Shown here in pieces: positions 1 to 11,662 of a stretch of 64,000 nt of DNA. Numbering within the stretch: the stretch's first letter is position 1; each line of letters opens with the position of its first letter. Both the position numbers and the translations under genes were made by a program. The notes beneath the pieces are model-generated. The model saw only the letters and a program-made list of their open reading frames with translations. It had not been told where the DNA came from and searched no databases. Origin of the DNA: Chalara sp. BL73 (taxonomy: Eukaryota; Ascomycota; Leotiomycetes; Helotiales); NCBI GenBank assembly GCA_918026815.1, contig CAKJVC010000146.1, positions 162,481 to 226,480 on the forward strand, in the 5' to 3' direction.

Positions 1-225
1 ACTTCGCGATTCATCAGTTGCGCCTAGATCCTATAAATTCTTCCGACAATGTAAGTCACAGTCTGGGAAATATGAGTTGCCTGCAGGGCATCGTATTGCA
101 TATTTGAAAGAGCTAACGTAGGTGCTAGGAAAGGCTTTATCGGTCGAGCAATCGACTTCTTAAAAGCTATGGATTGGGGGGTCCGTCATATGCTTGCCGA
201 TATTAGCCCATGGGCTTTAATTTGA
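1..225 (+). CDS. 3' end of a truncated unknown gene
   Basis: This is the C-terminal tail of a gene that begins before the window. Reading from base 2, an open frame ends at base 50 at a GTAAGT donor. The intron (51-121) has GCTAAC near its end and closes at GTAG. The frame resumes at 122 and runs to a TGA at 223-225. The tail of about 50 residues contains YKFFRQCARKGFIGRAIDFL, then an aromatic and hydrophobic end. The helical, basic look recalls helical-repeat proteins such as PPR-type proteins, but this is only an impression. No function is assigned. The clean splice and coding-like composition make it real; identity needs the upstream sequence. Confidence 0.5.
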
Positions 226-542
226 AGGACTATTAATACCAAGTGGTATGTACTGCTGCACTCTGTCCCCGTCTTCCCTTCATCGACCCTTACACTAGAT
301 TACACGCTAATAGGAACTAATAAATACCTACAATGGGCTACGCTTGGTCAAGAACCATGTCTTTTGTTAGGAATAACATCTTGGCGAACAGAACAGAAAA
401 CTGTTAATTGCCTTGCTGGAATTTCACTATTCAATGGCAGCGACGTTCAGTCTAGAAAGGCCAACGCATTCATTATTTGTTGTTTCTGCCAGATAACCTT
501 TATGCCTAATGCAAGGCGAGTACGAGCTCCTCGTTCCCATCT
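226..542. other. intergenic, convergent 3' ends
   Basis: This lies between the stop of the partial plus-strand gene and the stop of the minus-strand GNAT gene. I see no further gene; the 60-residue plus-strand open frame here has no coding features. Confidence 0.5.
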
Positions 543-1256
543 CTAGTCCACCTCAGAAATCGTCACTGTTGCTGACTGCTTCTGCTGCGGATGCTTGACC
601 ATGTAAGTAAGCTGCTCAAGATGGCAATGTACCTTTTCAAAACCGAGCTTGATGTAGAGAGTCTCCCCTGCTTCGTTAATCGATCCAAGACATATTTTTG
701 AGCCGTCTTGATCTGCTGCTATTATTGCATGCTGCATGAGCTGGGTGCCGATTCCGCACCGTCGGTGCTCGTCATGGACGAATAGTTCTTTGATGACTGG
801 TTCGGACAGTCTGGTTGGCTTTTCTGGTACTGGAATAACAGCCAAGGGTTCTGAGTACTTACAAATGAAACTTTTGTCGCCAAAAGCCTCCATAAATTTT
901 TCTCGAGGGATAGTCAAGCCATGTAAATCGTTTGTTGGATATTGCCAGATGATGAAGGCCACGGTCTTTCTGTATAACATTAGTTTGTCAGCCCGCAATG
1001 GCTTTTATCCGGGAGTGAGACTTGGAGTGCTTAAGCGTGTCCAAGCTTCTGGTTCAGAAAGCCCATACCCTGTTGTGCTGTCCTTTGCAATAAATTCCGT
1101 TAGCTCAGGATTGTCTATATCTTTTCGGATGTTAACTTTGAACTCGGCTATGTCTAACTCATCAACATCCAATCCCTCCGAGCGGGATCTTTCTGATAGC
1201 AAAGTAGCATATCCATCGACGTGCTCTTCAGCAACAGGGAAGGTCTCGAAAGCCAT
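543..1256 (-). CDS. GNAT-family N-acetyltransferase
   Basis: Probable acetyl-CoA-dependent N-acetyltransferase of about 204 residues; the substrate is unknown. An in-frame TAA (1007-1005) splits the reading frame unless a 99-nt intron at 970-1068 is removed. That intron has a GTATGG donor, a CTGAC branch and a TACAG acceptor. Splicing (phase 2) restores a typical GNAT beta-strand pair, reading AKDSTTGKTVAFIIWQYP. The acetyl-CoA pyrophosphate loop follows as RRCGIGTQLMQHA, matching the Q/R-x-x-G-x-G/A motif. Then comes the usual late strand and helix, LYIKLGFEKV. Exons are 1256-1069 and 969-543. The start is the ATG at 1256, and the N terminus reads like other fungal GNATs of this size. It is convergent with the truncated gene at the window start. 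Confidence 0.82.
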
Positions 1257-2418
1257 GTTTGGGCTTTCTTCTGGATCTCGTGCAGTCCGAACGTTCTTGC
1301 TGGTGTTACGATATGCCTTCGCTGCTAGCTGACCCTCTGAGGATTACCATAAAGGAAAGTGAAATAGCCTTGCTACTGCCTTCAAGCTCTTTGGCATGTC
1401 CGCATATATTGCGGCATCTGGTGGGTGTGACTCAAGGTGTAAGGGAGTGTTGCTCCATCACCAAACACTCTGAGATTCATAAAGGCAAAAATACTATTCA
1501 CCTTTGGGTAATGATTTGACAGAAGAGAAGCTTCGTGGAATGTATGCATCATCGGCTCTTAGTGACTGCTCACAGGTGTAATTTAGTGAATCTAGCAAGT
1601 TCTCGAAGTGGAAAGAGAAAGGAAGTATATCATGCAAAGCCTTCATTCAGAGTAGCCGCCCTATATTTACTATCGATTGGCATTGTTATCTATTGGAAAG
1701 TGTTCTAAAATAGAAGGTACTTATCAAACTTGGGCTGTGTTTTGGAATTGCTCATGTATGATTAACTTCCTGTGTAAGGAATCGTTGCTCACTAGAGCAC
1801 CTTATGCTAGTATAGCGTCTTTGAAGCGTAGAAACATACATAGATGTAAAGCTGCTTCGGCATGAAAAAAAACGTCCCCCTCCCCTCCCCATAACCCCAG
1901 AGTAGCAGGGGCATATATTCATGTTGAGTAATCAAGAAATGTATAACGCCATCGGGTTGAAATTTATTGGGTGGTGTTGGCATTGCTACTCTTGCTTCTT
2001 CCTACTGTGAAGTCTAATCCAACTTTAGCGGATGGATGCCTAACTTCATCACAGGCACCAACCCTGTTGTGTCGCACGAGGCTTGCCCAGCCCACCCAAT
2101 TGATTCTATTCCCGCCAAACCCCTTTCCGTATTAATGATTGATCCCGTGCTTTCGCGACCAAACGCGACACGAGATCCCATGATTTTATTCAAATACTTT
2201 CCAATATCGTGTACGTGCATATGCGCGTTTTGCTGATCCCCAAACTTTAGGAGGGAAATATACCGCCCTGAAGCCTTTTGAGTCATAAGACGGGATATTC
2301 ATTTGGCCTTCGCGGGCTATAAAGATCCCAGACATGTCCATTTCTTGAAGCACTCTGCTGGTAACCTTACTTCCTTTTTTTAAACTGTTTGTAACTAGAA
2401 GCACCATACCACACCAGA
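1257..2418. other. intergenic, divergent promoters
   Basis: This stretch of about 1.16 kb lies between the divergent GNAT and DUF899 genes. It holds an A run followed by a C-rich run (about 1863-1895). The open frames here, including a 90-residue minus-strand one at 2014-2286, show no recognisable motifs. No gene is supported. Confidence 0.5.
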
Positions 2419-3173
2419 ATGTCTCCGAACGTCGTCTCTCGCGATGAATGGCTCAAGGCCCGCAAAGATCTCTTGATCAAGGAAAAGGCTGCGACTCGGG
2501 CCCAAGACGCTTTGGACGCCGAACTTCGCGGCCTCCCTATGGTTAAATTGGAGAACGATTACAAATTTGACGGCCCCAATGGCCAAGTTGGACTGGCTGA
2601 CCTTTTCGACGGCCGCAAGCAACTCGTGGTGTACCACTTCATGCTCGGCCCGGGTGATACTGCCCCTTGTACCGGGTGTGCTTTCATGGCAGACAACCTA
2701 CCCGCCAACTTATCGCATCTCAAGTCTCACGAGACGTCCCTGGTCCTCGTTTCCAGGGCACCGTTTGCCGTGATCGAAAAGGTCAAGAAGAGGATGGGCT
2801 GGGAGATCCCCTGGTATTCATCCCTTGGGTCGGACTTTAACTACGATTTCCATGTAACATTGGATGAATCCATTGCTCCCGTGGAATATAATGCAAGTAA
2901 ACCAACAATATATTGACTCTACTTTTGGCTTGGTGACAAGGGAGCTGACGATATCTTTAGTTCAAAGGAAGTGATGAGATGAAGAGCACGATGAAAGGCG
3001 ATCTCCCCGGACTAAGTGTGTTTTCTAGTGATGAAGGCACAATTTATCATACGTATTCTACGTACGCTAGAGGTCTTGATAGGTTTCTTGTCACGCACAA
3101 GTTGCTTGATGTTACGCCACTTGGTAGACAAGATGATGGAAATGGAGACTGGAAGCTTCATGACGAGTACTAA
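2419..3173 (+). CDS. DUF899 thioredoxin-fold protein
   Basis: Member of the DUF899 family, a thioredoxin/peroxiredoxin-like fold found in bacteria and fungi. Its biochemical role is not established. The protein is 228 residues: exon 1 2419-2892 and exon 2 2961-3173. The CXXC-type motif GDTAPCTGCAFMAD lies near residue 80, followed by the family pattern LVLVSRAPF. The end motifs YHTYSTYARGLDRF and LDVTPLGRQDD are typical. The intron (2893-2960) must start with GCAAGT and end with GCTGAC...TTTAG. Only this GC-AG border joins VEYN to FKGSDEMKSTMKGDLPGLSV in phase 0. The nearby GT (2897) puts the second exon out of frame at the obvious acceptor. Cytosolic location is assumed, as no signal peptide is visible. 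Confidence 0.88.
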
Positions 3174-3626
3174 CAACAGAAGGCCGAAACAAAAGGGGGG
3201 AAGATGTCGCAAAGTGCTGGATTCATGTCCGACGGTGTTTATTGCCACAGCTATGGTTTGAAGTACCGAATTGTAATTGTTTACAAATTTTGAAATAAAA
3301 AATAGCTTTGTTAAGTGGTTACGCTGATATGTCTCTGTATTTATTCCTTGTTCCATTATGAACGCAGCCAGTAACGCACCCTGCAATGCCGCGTGAGTAC
3401 CCGAATAAACAAATAAGTATGAACGCAGGATAGATTTGAAAAGAAATAGAAGGACTGTGCGTCTCTCCCCACTGTTGACTTTCGATAACGACAGTGGAAA
3501 TAGAGAGTTTTTTTTTTTTTGTTTTTTTTTGGTAGAGCTGACCCCATATACGTATCCGTCAATCAATTCCTCGCCAAATTTTTGTGATCGGAGAAAATCA
3601 GTTCTCGTCGGTGATTCCAATTTATC
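3174..3626. other. intergenic, convergent 3' ends
   Basis: Between the convergent DUF899 and STE3 stops. It contains a long T run (about 3510-3530). The minus-strand 202-residue open frame across it (3012-3620) has lysine and phenylalanine runs encoded by these simple tracts and is not a credible gene. Confidence 0.5.
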
Positions 3627-5566
3627 CTATGGCTGAGAAGGCATAACTGTAGAGACCTGATCCAAGGATCTGGAGATTGTGACACCATCTGAAAATCTAG
3701 CTTCGGCATGAACGTCTTCAGACATCGCTCCGGACGGCTCCGTAGTTCTATACCTCTCAAACTCACGTCTCTCACGCTCTCGGTAAGTTCGCGTCCCCAG
3801 CTTTGGACTTGAGGCACCTGCAGCTTCGCCCTCTCCGATCTCAGGATTGAATGCTCGCCCACTCCAGATATTGGTTTCCACGGTCAGATTTCGGTCGTCA
3901 AGATTTGTGGATGCTCCATGCATGGAAGGGTGACGTATTTGAGGCGATGCTTCGATATCTATGTCGTTCGTGTCTGCTCCTCTGCGAGAGAATATGGGTG
4001 AAGGAAAGTTGATATGCGTGCCGAAGAAGGAGAGAAGTGGCCTGTGATATCTTGGTTGCCGTGGGTGAGAGTGTTCTCCCGTGGTGGCCGTTGTAGCTAG
4101 GTGAGTATTAGAGGGTGCAGGCGTGATGGCGTCATGGTGAGAGCAAGCGATTGCAGAGTCTGGCGATGCGCTACTCTTGTGGAGCGTCGGAGAAGTGCAT
4201 GTAGAGGTGATGTTCGATAGGTTGAAAGTTCCCGTAGAACCTTTTCTTGAGTGGGGACTACTTAATCGGTGAGTGGGAAGAGGTCGGAGATTTCATAGTG
4301 TTAGACTTACGTTTGTGAAGCTAGTCCTGTCGATGCATGGCTATGCTTCCTGGCACTGTCACAGTAGCGGACCGCCTTTCCAACCAGATCAATCTTGCTA
4401 ATCCAGCTTGTCCTCAACGTGCTTCCTCTTCTACGCGACTCCATTGGCTGTTTAAGGCTTGGCCAAAAATTTCCAAGTCCAATGAAGACCGCGAAAGCCC
4501 TATATCTCTCAATTGCCTCTTTGTTCATCCCATAGAAGACGAAGATAGCGAGGCCTAAGAACGTCGCTGGCCAACCATAATATTGCAGTAGCGGGTAGTC
4601 TTTCGCGGTGAAGTATATAATCAATGACCATACCTCGGGGTCATGTGCCCGAGACCACGAATACGGCTGAAGTGGAAGGAAGTTCTTGAGGTTGAAGTAG
4701 AAGAATGCCAAAATGGGCGGAAGCTGAATGACGAAGAATAATATGCATATGAAGTAGAGCTTCATGAACCTTCGTGCCGTAAATCTTGAGCCGCTGCTAG
4801 ATAACGTGCTAGAGAGGTTTCCGCGATGTCGACGCAGTCGGATTAGTACCAGGACTATTGCTCTTGATTAGCCATGGAAAGGAATTTGCTGGTCATTGGG
4901 ATGCTTACTTGCATAATAGAGGTTCATGAGAGTAAATATGACAGGCCATATCAGAAAGAGGAAGACAGTGACCCAGCTGTTGTCAATAACATCTGTGCAA
5001 CCATAAACGGTTACGATCGCATAGCGACCGGATTGGATGAAGTAGTGGAACACCAATTGGAAGAATGGTATTCCAAAACAGAGCACGAGTTCTCCCATCA
5101 ATCGCCTGCGTCTCATCGCTGTAGTTTCAAAGAGACGAGGGTTGTTGTCGACATCGACAGCAATACTGAGATTTCGTGTGAGGCAGCATGTAGCACTCTC
5201 GATCAAGGTAGCGAAGATGCTTCGGAGGATGACCTCGACGTCGCAGAGACCAGCTCCGTTCCACCAGGTTGCAAAATTGTCGGTTGGCCAAATGATAGCG
5301 TTAATGAACGTAAAGAAAAGGATGATGTCGGTGACGATAATGATTGTGCACGCTGGAATCTGCTTAGCGGAGTAAAGGGACAGGAACGGGACAATGTTGC
5401 TGAGAATGAGCAAGCCGGAAACAGTCGAGACAGCAATGGTGTTTCCGGCCACGCGATATGGTCCAGATGGAGGGGAACTCATCATGGAGGGATCTGGGTC
5501 GATGAGGTCCATTGCAAATCCGGGAAGTTGGGTTTGATTTGTACCCCAAGAGGGATTGACCTTCAA
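3627..5566 (-). CDS. STE3: STE3-type a-factor pheromone receptor
   Basis: Seven-transmembrane G-protein-coupled receptor for the lipopeptide (a-factor-like) mating pheromone, located in the plasma membrane. Predicted length 611 residues. Exons are 5566-4909, 4854-4311 and 4260-3627. The introns, 4855-4908 and 4261-4310, have GTAAGC and GTAAGT donors. Membrane segments start near residues 42 (IAVSTVSGLLILSNIVPFLS) and 72. The STE3-family signature is clear in the second and third loops: GLCDVEVILRSIFATL, then LVLCFGIPFFQLVFHYFIQS, then a VYGC loop cysteine. Exon 2 opens with IVLVLIRLRRHR after helix 5. The long Ser/Thr-rich cytoplasmic tail has a basic stretch, RERERREFERYR, as expected for desensitisation regions. 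The start could instead be the Met at residue 20 or 29. It is not in a visible mating-type locus, which is normal for receptors. Confidence 0.9.
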
Positions 5567-7527
5567 GGCAAACCGAGTGCGGAATGATATGAGACGTCCC
5601 CTTTACGGAAGGCTGGTTCCTGATGCAGGAGAAACAAAGAAGGTAAATCAGGTTTCTGGACTGGGTCTTGGGAACTGATTTGGGAAAAGATAGATGACGA
5701 GATTTTGTGATAGATCTAAGTTTTGTAAGAATAATAATCTGCGACGGAGGAGAGGAGGCCATTGCGACCTGAGATGAAGGTATAATTTTCATCTCAGGAG
5801 TTAAAAATCTTCAATAGCAAGAGATTGGAGGTATCTTGAAAATAAAACTAGTGGGGGAAAGCTCCCATCGAAAGCTTGCTATTGACGTTGCTGACACTTT
5901 CATGTGACCCAAAAAATGTTTGGGGGAATATTCATCCGAGACTGATACCGGGCAGACATAAAGCATTCAAGACAGTATCAACAGCTCCGAAAAATGTAGA
6001 TACATAGCTACTATCCCAAATAGCTTTCAGGCATCAATTCTATGATGGGTGGAGGTTTGGGAATTCAGCCGACCCACTTTTATCTCCTATTGAGACCAGA
6101 AAATAGTAATTTAAGCGAGGAAAAGTGATGTCCCAAACCCGGACAAGAGAAATACTTATTTTTTGCTATTGAACGTAAAAAAAGACGGGAGTGAAGGAAA
6201 TGAAAGACATGTAGCTTTCCGTCACTGGCGATATGATGGTTGCGAAACTTGCCCACCATTTCGAGGACCAGCTGACGACTTCCGCCTCCTGTAGCCACTG
6301 CAATCGGATTCTCTCGACAAAGGAGGGTTTGGGAGTAAGACTTGATGTATTCTCTATTTTAAGGTAGTAGGAGCTAAGCTTGATGAGCTTGATGAGCTTG
6401 CCTTTTGAGGACAAGCTGACGTGAATATGGCGGATCCCCTGGAAGTTGGACATGCTTGCCCCAGCTCAATCTGACCAACCTTCTGGTATTGACTGAACGC
6501 TTGTATTGGCCAATTTTTGCCTGAATTAGAGTGTATAGAGTCTCTACCTTTGATAATAAATACCAGGCGACTTGCAAATATTTACCGTTCAATATGTTCA
6601 GCTTCACTTTTACACATCTCGTTAGGTTCAGAAATTCTTTTCGCGGTAAACACAGAAACACATACAGAGTTGTAGAAAGCTGTGCAATCAATTCTTCTGA
6701 GACATCTCTTCAATTTATCTTCAGCTGTCATTTCGCTCCCTCTGCACCCTTTCTAACTGCTCGCGATACTGCTGGTGTTATTTTTTAGTACGCCATCAAA
6801 TTAGAGTAGAAGCACGCATCCCTCTCAATAGTTCATTAAGTAGACTACCATGAGTGCGTGATTGAATTTACCTAGGACTTGCCGTTTCAAGATGTGGTCG
6901 CTCTGAGAACCTGTTCTCATAACTTGGTGACTGGTATGCTATAAATAGAATCAATTGAAGCTTCTCAAGAAGTTTAAAAAGAGACAGAAGCTGCATATTG
7001 GACCCGTACCAAATCAGACGTCTTCGCATCCGAATGCCATTGCCGCGGCCGCAGCAGATATGAATTGCCTCGCGGATTTCCAAGGGATGGCTTCAAAGAG
7101 CGGACTCTGTATCACAATTTCAGTCTAATTCTAAGTCAACCATGCCAGTTCTCAGCATAACACCTCTAATAGCTAGGTAAAGACGCCAAGACTCTAAGTC
7201 AAGAGACGATAAGCATAGCGCAAACCTCAGCCTCCCGCATATGATTCCGCAGTTGAGGCTCGTAAAACAAAAGGATTAAATCCATATCATACGACGAGGG
7301 CGTTGCAGAATCTCAGAAGATTAAATGTAAAAGAGCCGAATGCCTAGAAGTAGTAGTCCCCGCAAAATCAAGGGGCTTGTTTTGATTTCGCCGTAAGCGG
7401 CTAGCTTCGAGTCATAGACGTCATTAGCAAGCCACTCACTATTAAGTCTAGATCTTACAGAGCCTTATCTAGTGACTATGGTTCTCATAATTCAATATGC
7501 TCCGTTCACACTCCACTTTCGTAAATT
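5567..7527. other. intergenic, STE3 and photolyase upstream regions
   Basis: About 2 kb between the divergently oriented STE3 gene and photolyase. It is AT-rich. A 9-bp unit, AGCTTGATG, is repeated at about 6377-6401. No open frame has protein-family features. Confidence 0.5.
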
Positions 7528-7557
7528 ATGACATACATACGAAACGACGATGCCTAG
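7528..7557 (+). promoter_or_regulatory. overlapping upstream ORF
   Basis: An ATG at 7528 opens a 9-codon frame that ends at TAG 7555-7557. It overlaps the photolyase start codon at 7550 in another frame. If it is in the transcript leader, ribosomes that use it would bypass the main start, so it could dampen or condition photolyase translation. Whether the mRNA begins upstream of 7528 is not shown by the sequence. Confidence 0.4.
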
Positions 7558-9608
7558 AGTGATATACTGGTTCAGGACTGACCTCCGCTTACACGATTCC
7601 CCGGCACTCCAAGCAGCTTTAGACCTCAATCCTGAAGCGTTCTGGCCTGTATGGTGCTGGGATCCCCATTATGTATACCGAGCACGTGTTGGGGTTAACA
7701 GATGGCAGTTCCTGTAAGTCTATAAATATTACTTGGTACCAAAGAGACGCCTGGATTGACAATATGTAGTATTGATTGCCAGAATGATTTATCAAGGTCC
7801 ATCACTAAGCTGAACAATGAATCTAAGCTGTTCCTGATCAGAGAAGCGCCTCAGACACTCTTGCCAAAGCTGTTCAAGGCGTGGAAGGTAAGCCATCTGG
7901 TTTTTGAGAAAGACACGGACGCGTATGCGCGTCAAAGGGACGAGGAGGTCATTCAAGCTGCCGAGGAAGCGGGGGTTGCGGTCATCATTAAGTACGGCCG
8001 CTCACTATGGGATAGTGATGAGCTTGTAAAACGCAACAATGGGAAGCCCACCATGAGTATCTCGCAAGTTCAAGTAGCAGGCCCTAAGATAGGGGAGATC
8101 CCTCGGCCTATTCCTGCGCCTAAATCGCTGCCAGACCCAGGAGAGACGGATCTAGAAGGGGTTGAACAGGATATACCGGAGCAGAATCCGGACTTCAATG
8201 GCGCGTACAGGGGTGGGAAGGATAGGAGCTATGAGAAGCTCGCTGGTCCGAACGGGGATTTTGCCGTCCCAACGCTGGAAGAGCTTGGATTTCCAGCTGC
8301 AACCACCAAACACCGTGGCGGCGAAACTATCGCTCTCAATGCGCTTGACGAAATAATCGCCAACGAGACCTACACAGCAACTTTCGAGAAGCCCAACACC
8401 GCGCCTACGGATTTCGAGCCGCAAGCTACCACACTTCTGTCTCCGCATCTGCATTTTGGGTCATTGAGCATGAGGGAGTTCTATTGGCGCGTGCAGGACG
8501 TGGTAGATGCGTTTAAGGGAAAGGCAAGTCAGCCACCGACGAGTTTGACGGGGCAGTTGCTGTTTAGGGATATGTATCTTGCGGCCCAGGCGAAATTGGG
8601 GTGGGCGTTTGGGCAGACAATGTATAACGACCATGTGAGGTTTATTCCGTGGCATTTGCAGAGTAAGGTTGATCGTGAGAAGAAGCTCGCGTCCGGAGAA
8701 TACCATATCGACTCGGAGAAAGCTGAGGAGTGGTTTCAGAGATGGAAATGGGGACGTACGGGATTCCCGTGGATCGATGCGTTGATGAGGCAGTTGCGGG
8801 AGGAGGGCTGGATTCAGTGAGTATTTTTATTTCCTTGAATATTTCTTAGGATAGTGGAAAGAAATCCTTACAAAGTGACAGTCATCTGGGAAGACATTCA
8901 GTAGCATGCTTCCTGACGAGAGGAGGCTGCTATATCTCCTGGGAGCGCGGCGCCGAGGTCTTTGAGGAGTGGCTCATCGACCACGAGGCAGCATGCAATG
9001 CAGGGAACTGGCAATGGCTCTCCTGCACAGCATTCTTTTCGCAATTCTACCGCTGCTACTCGCCAATAGCTTTCCCACAGAGATGGGATAAAGAAGGCGC
9101 TTTCATCCGTAGATACGTCCCTGAGTTGAAGAATCTTGATAAGAAGTATATTTACGAACCGTGGAAGGCGCCGATTCAGGATCAGAAGAAGGCGGGTGTG
9201 ACGATTCAAGGTAACGGGAAGGGAGGGGAGAAGGGCGCGTACCCGAAACCCATGTTTGATTTTGTGGAGAGGAGGACAGTGTGTTTGGATGGAATGAAGA
9301 AGGCATATGAGGCGAATTTGTATGGGAACGATCCAAAGGTTATTGATGGGACGTGGAGAACGTTGATTCCTGGTGATGCGGAGGGGTCGACGGAAGGGAA
9401 GAATTTTGAGGACGCGATGAAGGAGAGTTCGGAGAACAGGAAAGTGAAAGCCGGGCCTTGGGGAGGAAGCTCAAACAATGGTGCCACTGGGGAGATCCAG
9501 GGCGGTGCGATAGAGGACGGCGAAGAGACAAAAGTAAGAGACACGGCGGCAGCGAAGAGGAAGAAACAGGTGACACTAGATGGTCATGTGAAGAAAACCA
9601 AGAAATAG
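7550..9608 (+). CDS. (6-4) photolyase / cryptochrome
   Basis: FAD-dependent, blue-light-driven repair enzyme for (6-4) photoproducts, or a related cryptochrome. Predicted length 645 residues. Exons are 7550-7713, 7770-8816 and 8882-9608. The photolyase N-terminal domain opens with MPRVIYWFRTDLRLHDSPAL. The FAD-binding part includes LLFRDMYLAAQ and WKWGRTGFPWIDALMRQL. Splicing joins GWI to HHLGRHSVACFLTRGGCYIS. This gives the HHxxRH histidine pair typical of (6-4) enzymes and animal-type cryptochromes rather than CPD photolyases. The end of the FAD domain reads FFSQFYRCYSPIAF. A lysine-rich C-terminal tail (KRKKQVTLDG, KKTKK) suggests nuclear import. It is close to the fungal CryA/Cry2-like group. 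Substrate versus signalling role cannot be told from sequence. Confidence 0.93.
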
Positions 9609-9912
9609 TTTTAGATGTGAATGAAAACTAAGTATACTTCAGTCCTATGGACAAAAATGATAATTCACACTTGGTAAACTGCGGTGGTCAATGGCAATCG
9701 AGAACAAAAACAGTTCCCCCAAATTTTTTACTCCAAATCTGCTAGCACAGCATGCAAGCCGCTCGATAATATATGTAGAGCAATAGTACATTTCGACATC
9801 GTCATAGATCCGTTCCCTCTGTTTGTACAATCAAATATAATGAAGGCGCCGTTGTTTCCCTTTCCCTTGACCCTCTATCCTAAACGCCTGTACAGTATGC
9901 TGGCATGTCGTC

Positions 9913-11304
9913 TTAATCATCCCATTCTTCGTCCAATTGATCTATCAACCGATTCTCGTCATCGTGAGTCCTTCCTCTCCCGTGACCATTGGCTGAAACA
10001 GAGAGCTGGCTATAACCCCTTCTGCTTGGCAGGAATTGAGCGCAAGATGATGTTGCAATGATGAAGAAGTCCTAAGCATAGCAGGTTAGCATGTGCAAAA
10101 CCAACATTTGTAGACAATATTAAGCTTTGACAGCAATAGTACCATGCTGTTCTATGATCCCCTTACAAAAAAATGATAAAAAAAAATTTGGGCAGCAGCT
10201 CCTGTCCTTTGGCCCTATGCGTCTGAGACCCGACGGCCAAAAAAGAGCTATGAGAGATGTGCAGCCTCCCAGGACAGCCTCGACTTGTGCGTCTTCTGGG
10301 GCTGTAGAAGTGACGTCTTCACTTCTATAGTAGGTAACAGCCCCTCACGGACTGAGGTCACTCGTGGAAAAATCCTATATGCTGACTGCTGAACACAATA
10401 TCGTCCACTTGCCTTGATAAAACTTCCTATCCCAGCCCACATGCTGTAATTCGGCAATTGTCTCCACCCTCGAGCATGAGCCACATTTCGTTGATAGAAC
10501 ACACCACCAAGGAAGTATACAAGTATCGCAATAAGCCCAATGATTGTGAACACTGCTGCTGGGCCGACTCCCTGTTTCGCCGGTTGGGCGGCAGGACAAG
10601 CTGCTGCTGAGAGGATCTCGAAGGAGTATGAGCACTCATCGGGGTCAACTCCAACAAAGGTTGCGGAGGCCGTGGTAGCGAGAGGATCTTTGTCGCAGTG
10701 GAAGGATATCAGAGCAGATTTTCTGCGGCTTCCTTCCTTGTTATATGCCTCGGTTTCTATATCTGCGTAGTCATCATCCCATGTCCGGCTGTCTTCTCCA
10801 CGAGCCATTCGGCTCTTCTCTTCCTTCCCACATGGCGAGCCATGTGTATATTGGAGTACGATCCGTCGTCCTCGCTGTGTCAAGTTCGTTGATAATTGTC
10901 TAATCCTGTCAGTATGGCTGCTGTCTGTCCTGCGATGTGATTTCATACCCCAAAGAATATGTCTCATCCCCATAATCATAAAAAGCGCTGACATTTTCCC
11001 GATGTTCACTATCGATTCCAACGACGTTCTCTAGCCCCTCTATAACTGGCGCACACACATTCAAAGTGAAGTTGGCCTTGTAGTCATACCCTTTCGCATG
11101 CCAGCTTTCCGTTTTATCATCCTTGCCTGGCTTTTTGTCGTCCGGCGGAGGCAGTATTGAAAGAGGTCTCAAGTCGTAGAAAGCGCCGCTTGAGGAAGCA
11201 ATAGTACACGGATCCACAGGCTTCTCCTTCTCCTCCGCAGCATATACCTGGCTTTGAAATGCTAGCGCAAGGAGGAGGGAGCTAGAGATGATCCGGAAAA
11301 ACAT
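9913..11304 (-). CDS. MRL1: Mrl1-type mannose-6-phosphate-receptor-like sorting protein
   Basis: Type I membrane protein with an MRH (mannose-6-phosphate receptor homology) lumenal domain. Yeast Mrl1 acts in delivery of vacuolar hydrolases, and the fold is shared with Atg27. Predicted length 333 residues. Exons are 11304-10949, 10899-10413 and 10071-9913. A signal peptide starts MFFRIISSSLLLALAFQS. Lumenal motifs include GAFYDLRPLSI, SWHAKGYDYKANFTLNVC and RGRRIVLQYTHGSPC. The membrane helix is FTIIGLIAILVYFLGG. The cytoplasmic tail ends DDENRLIDQLDEEWDD, as in other filamentous fungi. Intron 2 is unusually long (341 nt, 10072-10412) and needs a GC donor (GCAAGT) to join GSFIK to DFFIIATSSC in phase 0. 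I chose the ATG at 11304 for the signal peptide; the frame stays open for 39 more codons upstream. Confidence 0.88.
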
Positions 11305-11662
11305 GTTGATGTTTATATAAACCGATAGAGCGCCTACGGCGCAACAGAACAGGAGTTGAATGTCTATCCTTAAAGGATCTGGACAGAGGAATATCACTAC
11401 TTTCTGTGGAGACTTATGCATCGTGTCCCCTGAGCTGATTACATAAGTCCTATCGAAGGCCTGAGGCTCCAGGCACAGACTGGTGCCTGGCGCCTGAAAA
11501 GAGGAACTATCCTATTCGGGTTAGCGGTGGTCTGAGCTTTTTTTTTTCTCGACTACTTAAGCACACTTCCGCTTCCCAAAATTTTGTTCTTCACGACAAT
11601 ACTGTTTGTTCTCCCAACCCCCTATACTTCAACCATCTACTAACAATTATACAGTCTAAGAA
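11305..11662. other. MRL1 upstream region
   Basis: Upstream of the minus-strand MRL1 start. It holds a T run (about 11530-11548) and a pyrimidine-rich stretch (11560-11640). No gene is visible. Confidence 0.4.

Noticed and set aside
1005..1256. Pseudogene reading of the GNAT gene (in-frame TAA)
   Set aside because: A good 99-nt intron removes the stop and restores the GNAT strand pair.
2014..2286. 90-residue minus-strand ORF upstream of DUF899
   Set aside because: Short, no motif, and it lies in the divergent promoter interval.
3012..3620. 202-residue minus-strand ORF
   Set aside because: Overlaps the DUF899 last exon antisense and is dominated by runs from a poly-T tract.
4874..5587. 237-residue plus-strand ORF antisense to STE3
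   Set aside because: It mirrors the STE3 exon exactly; the minus strand carries the receptor signature, and this frame has no motifs.
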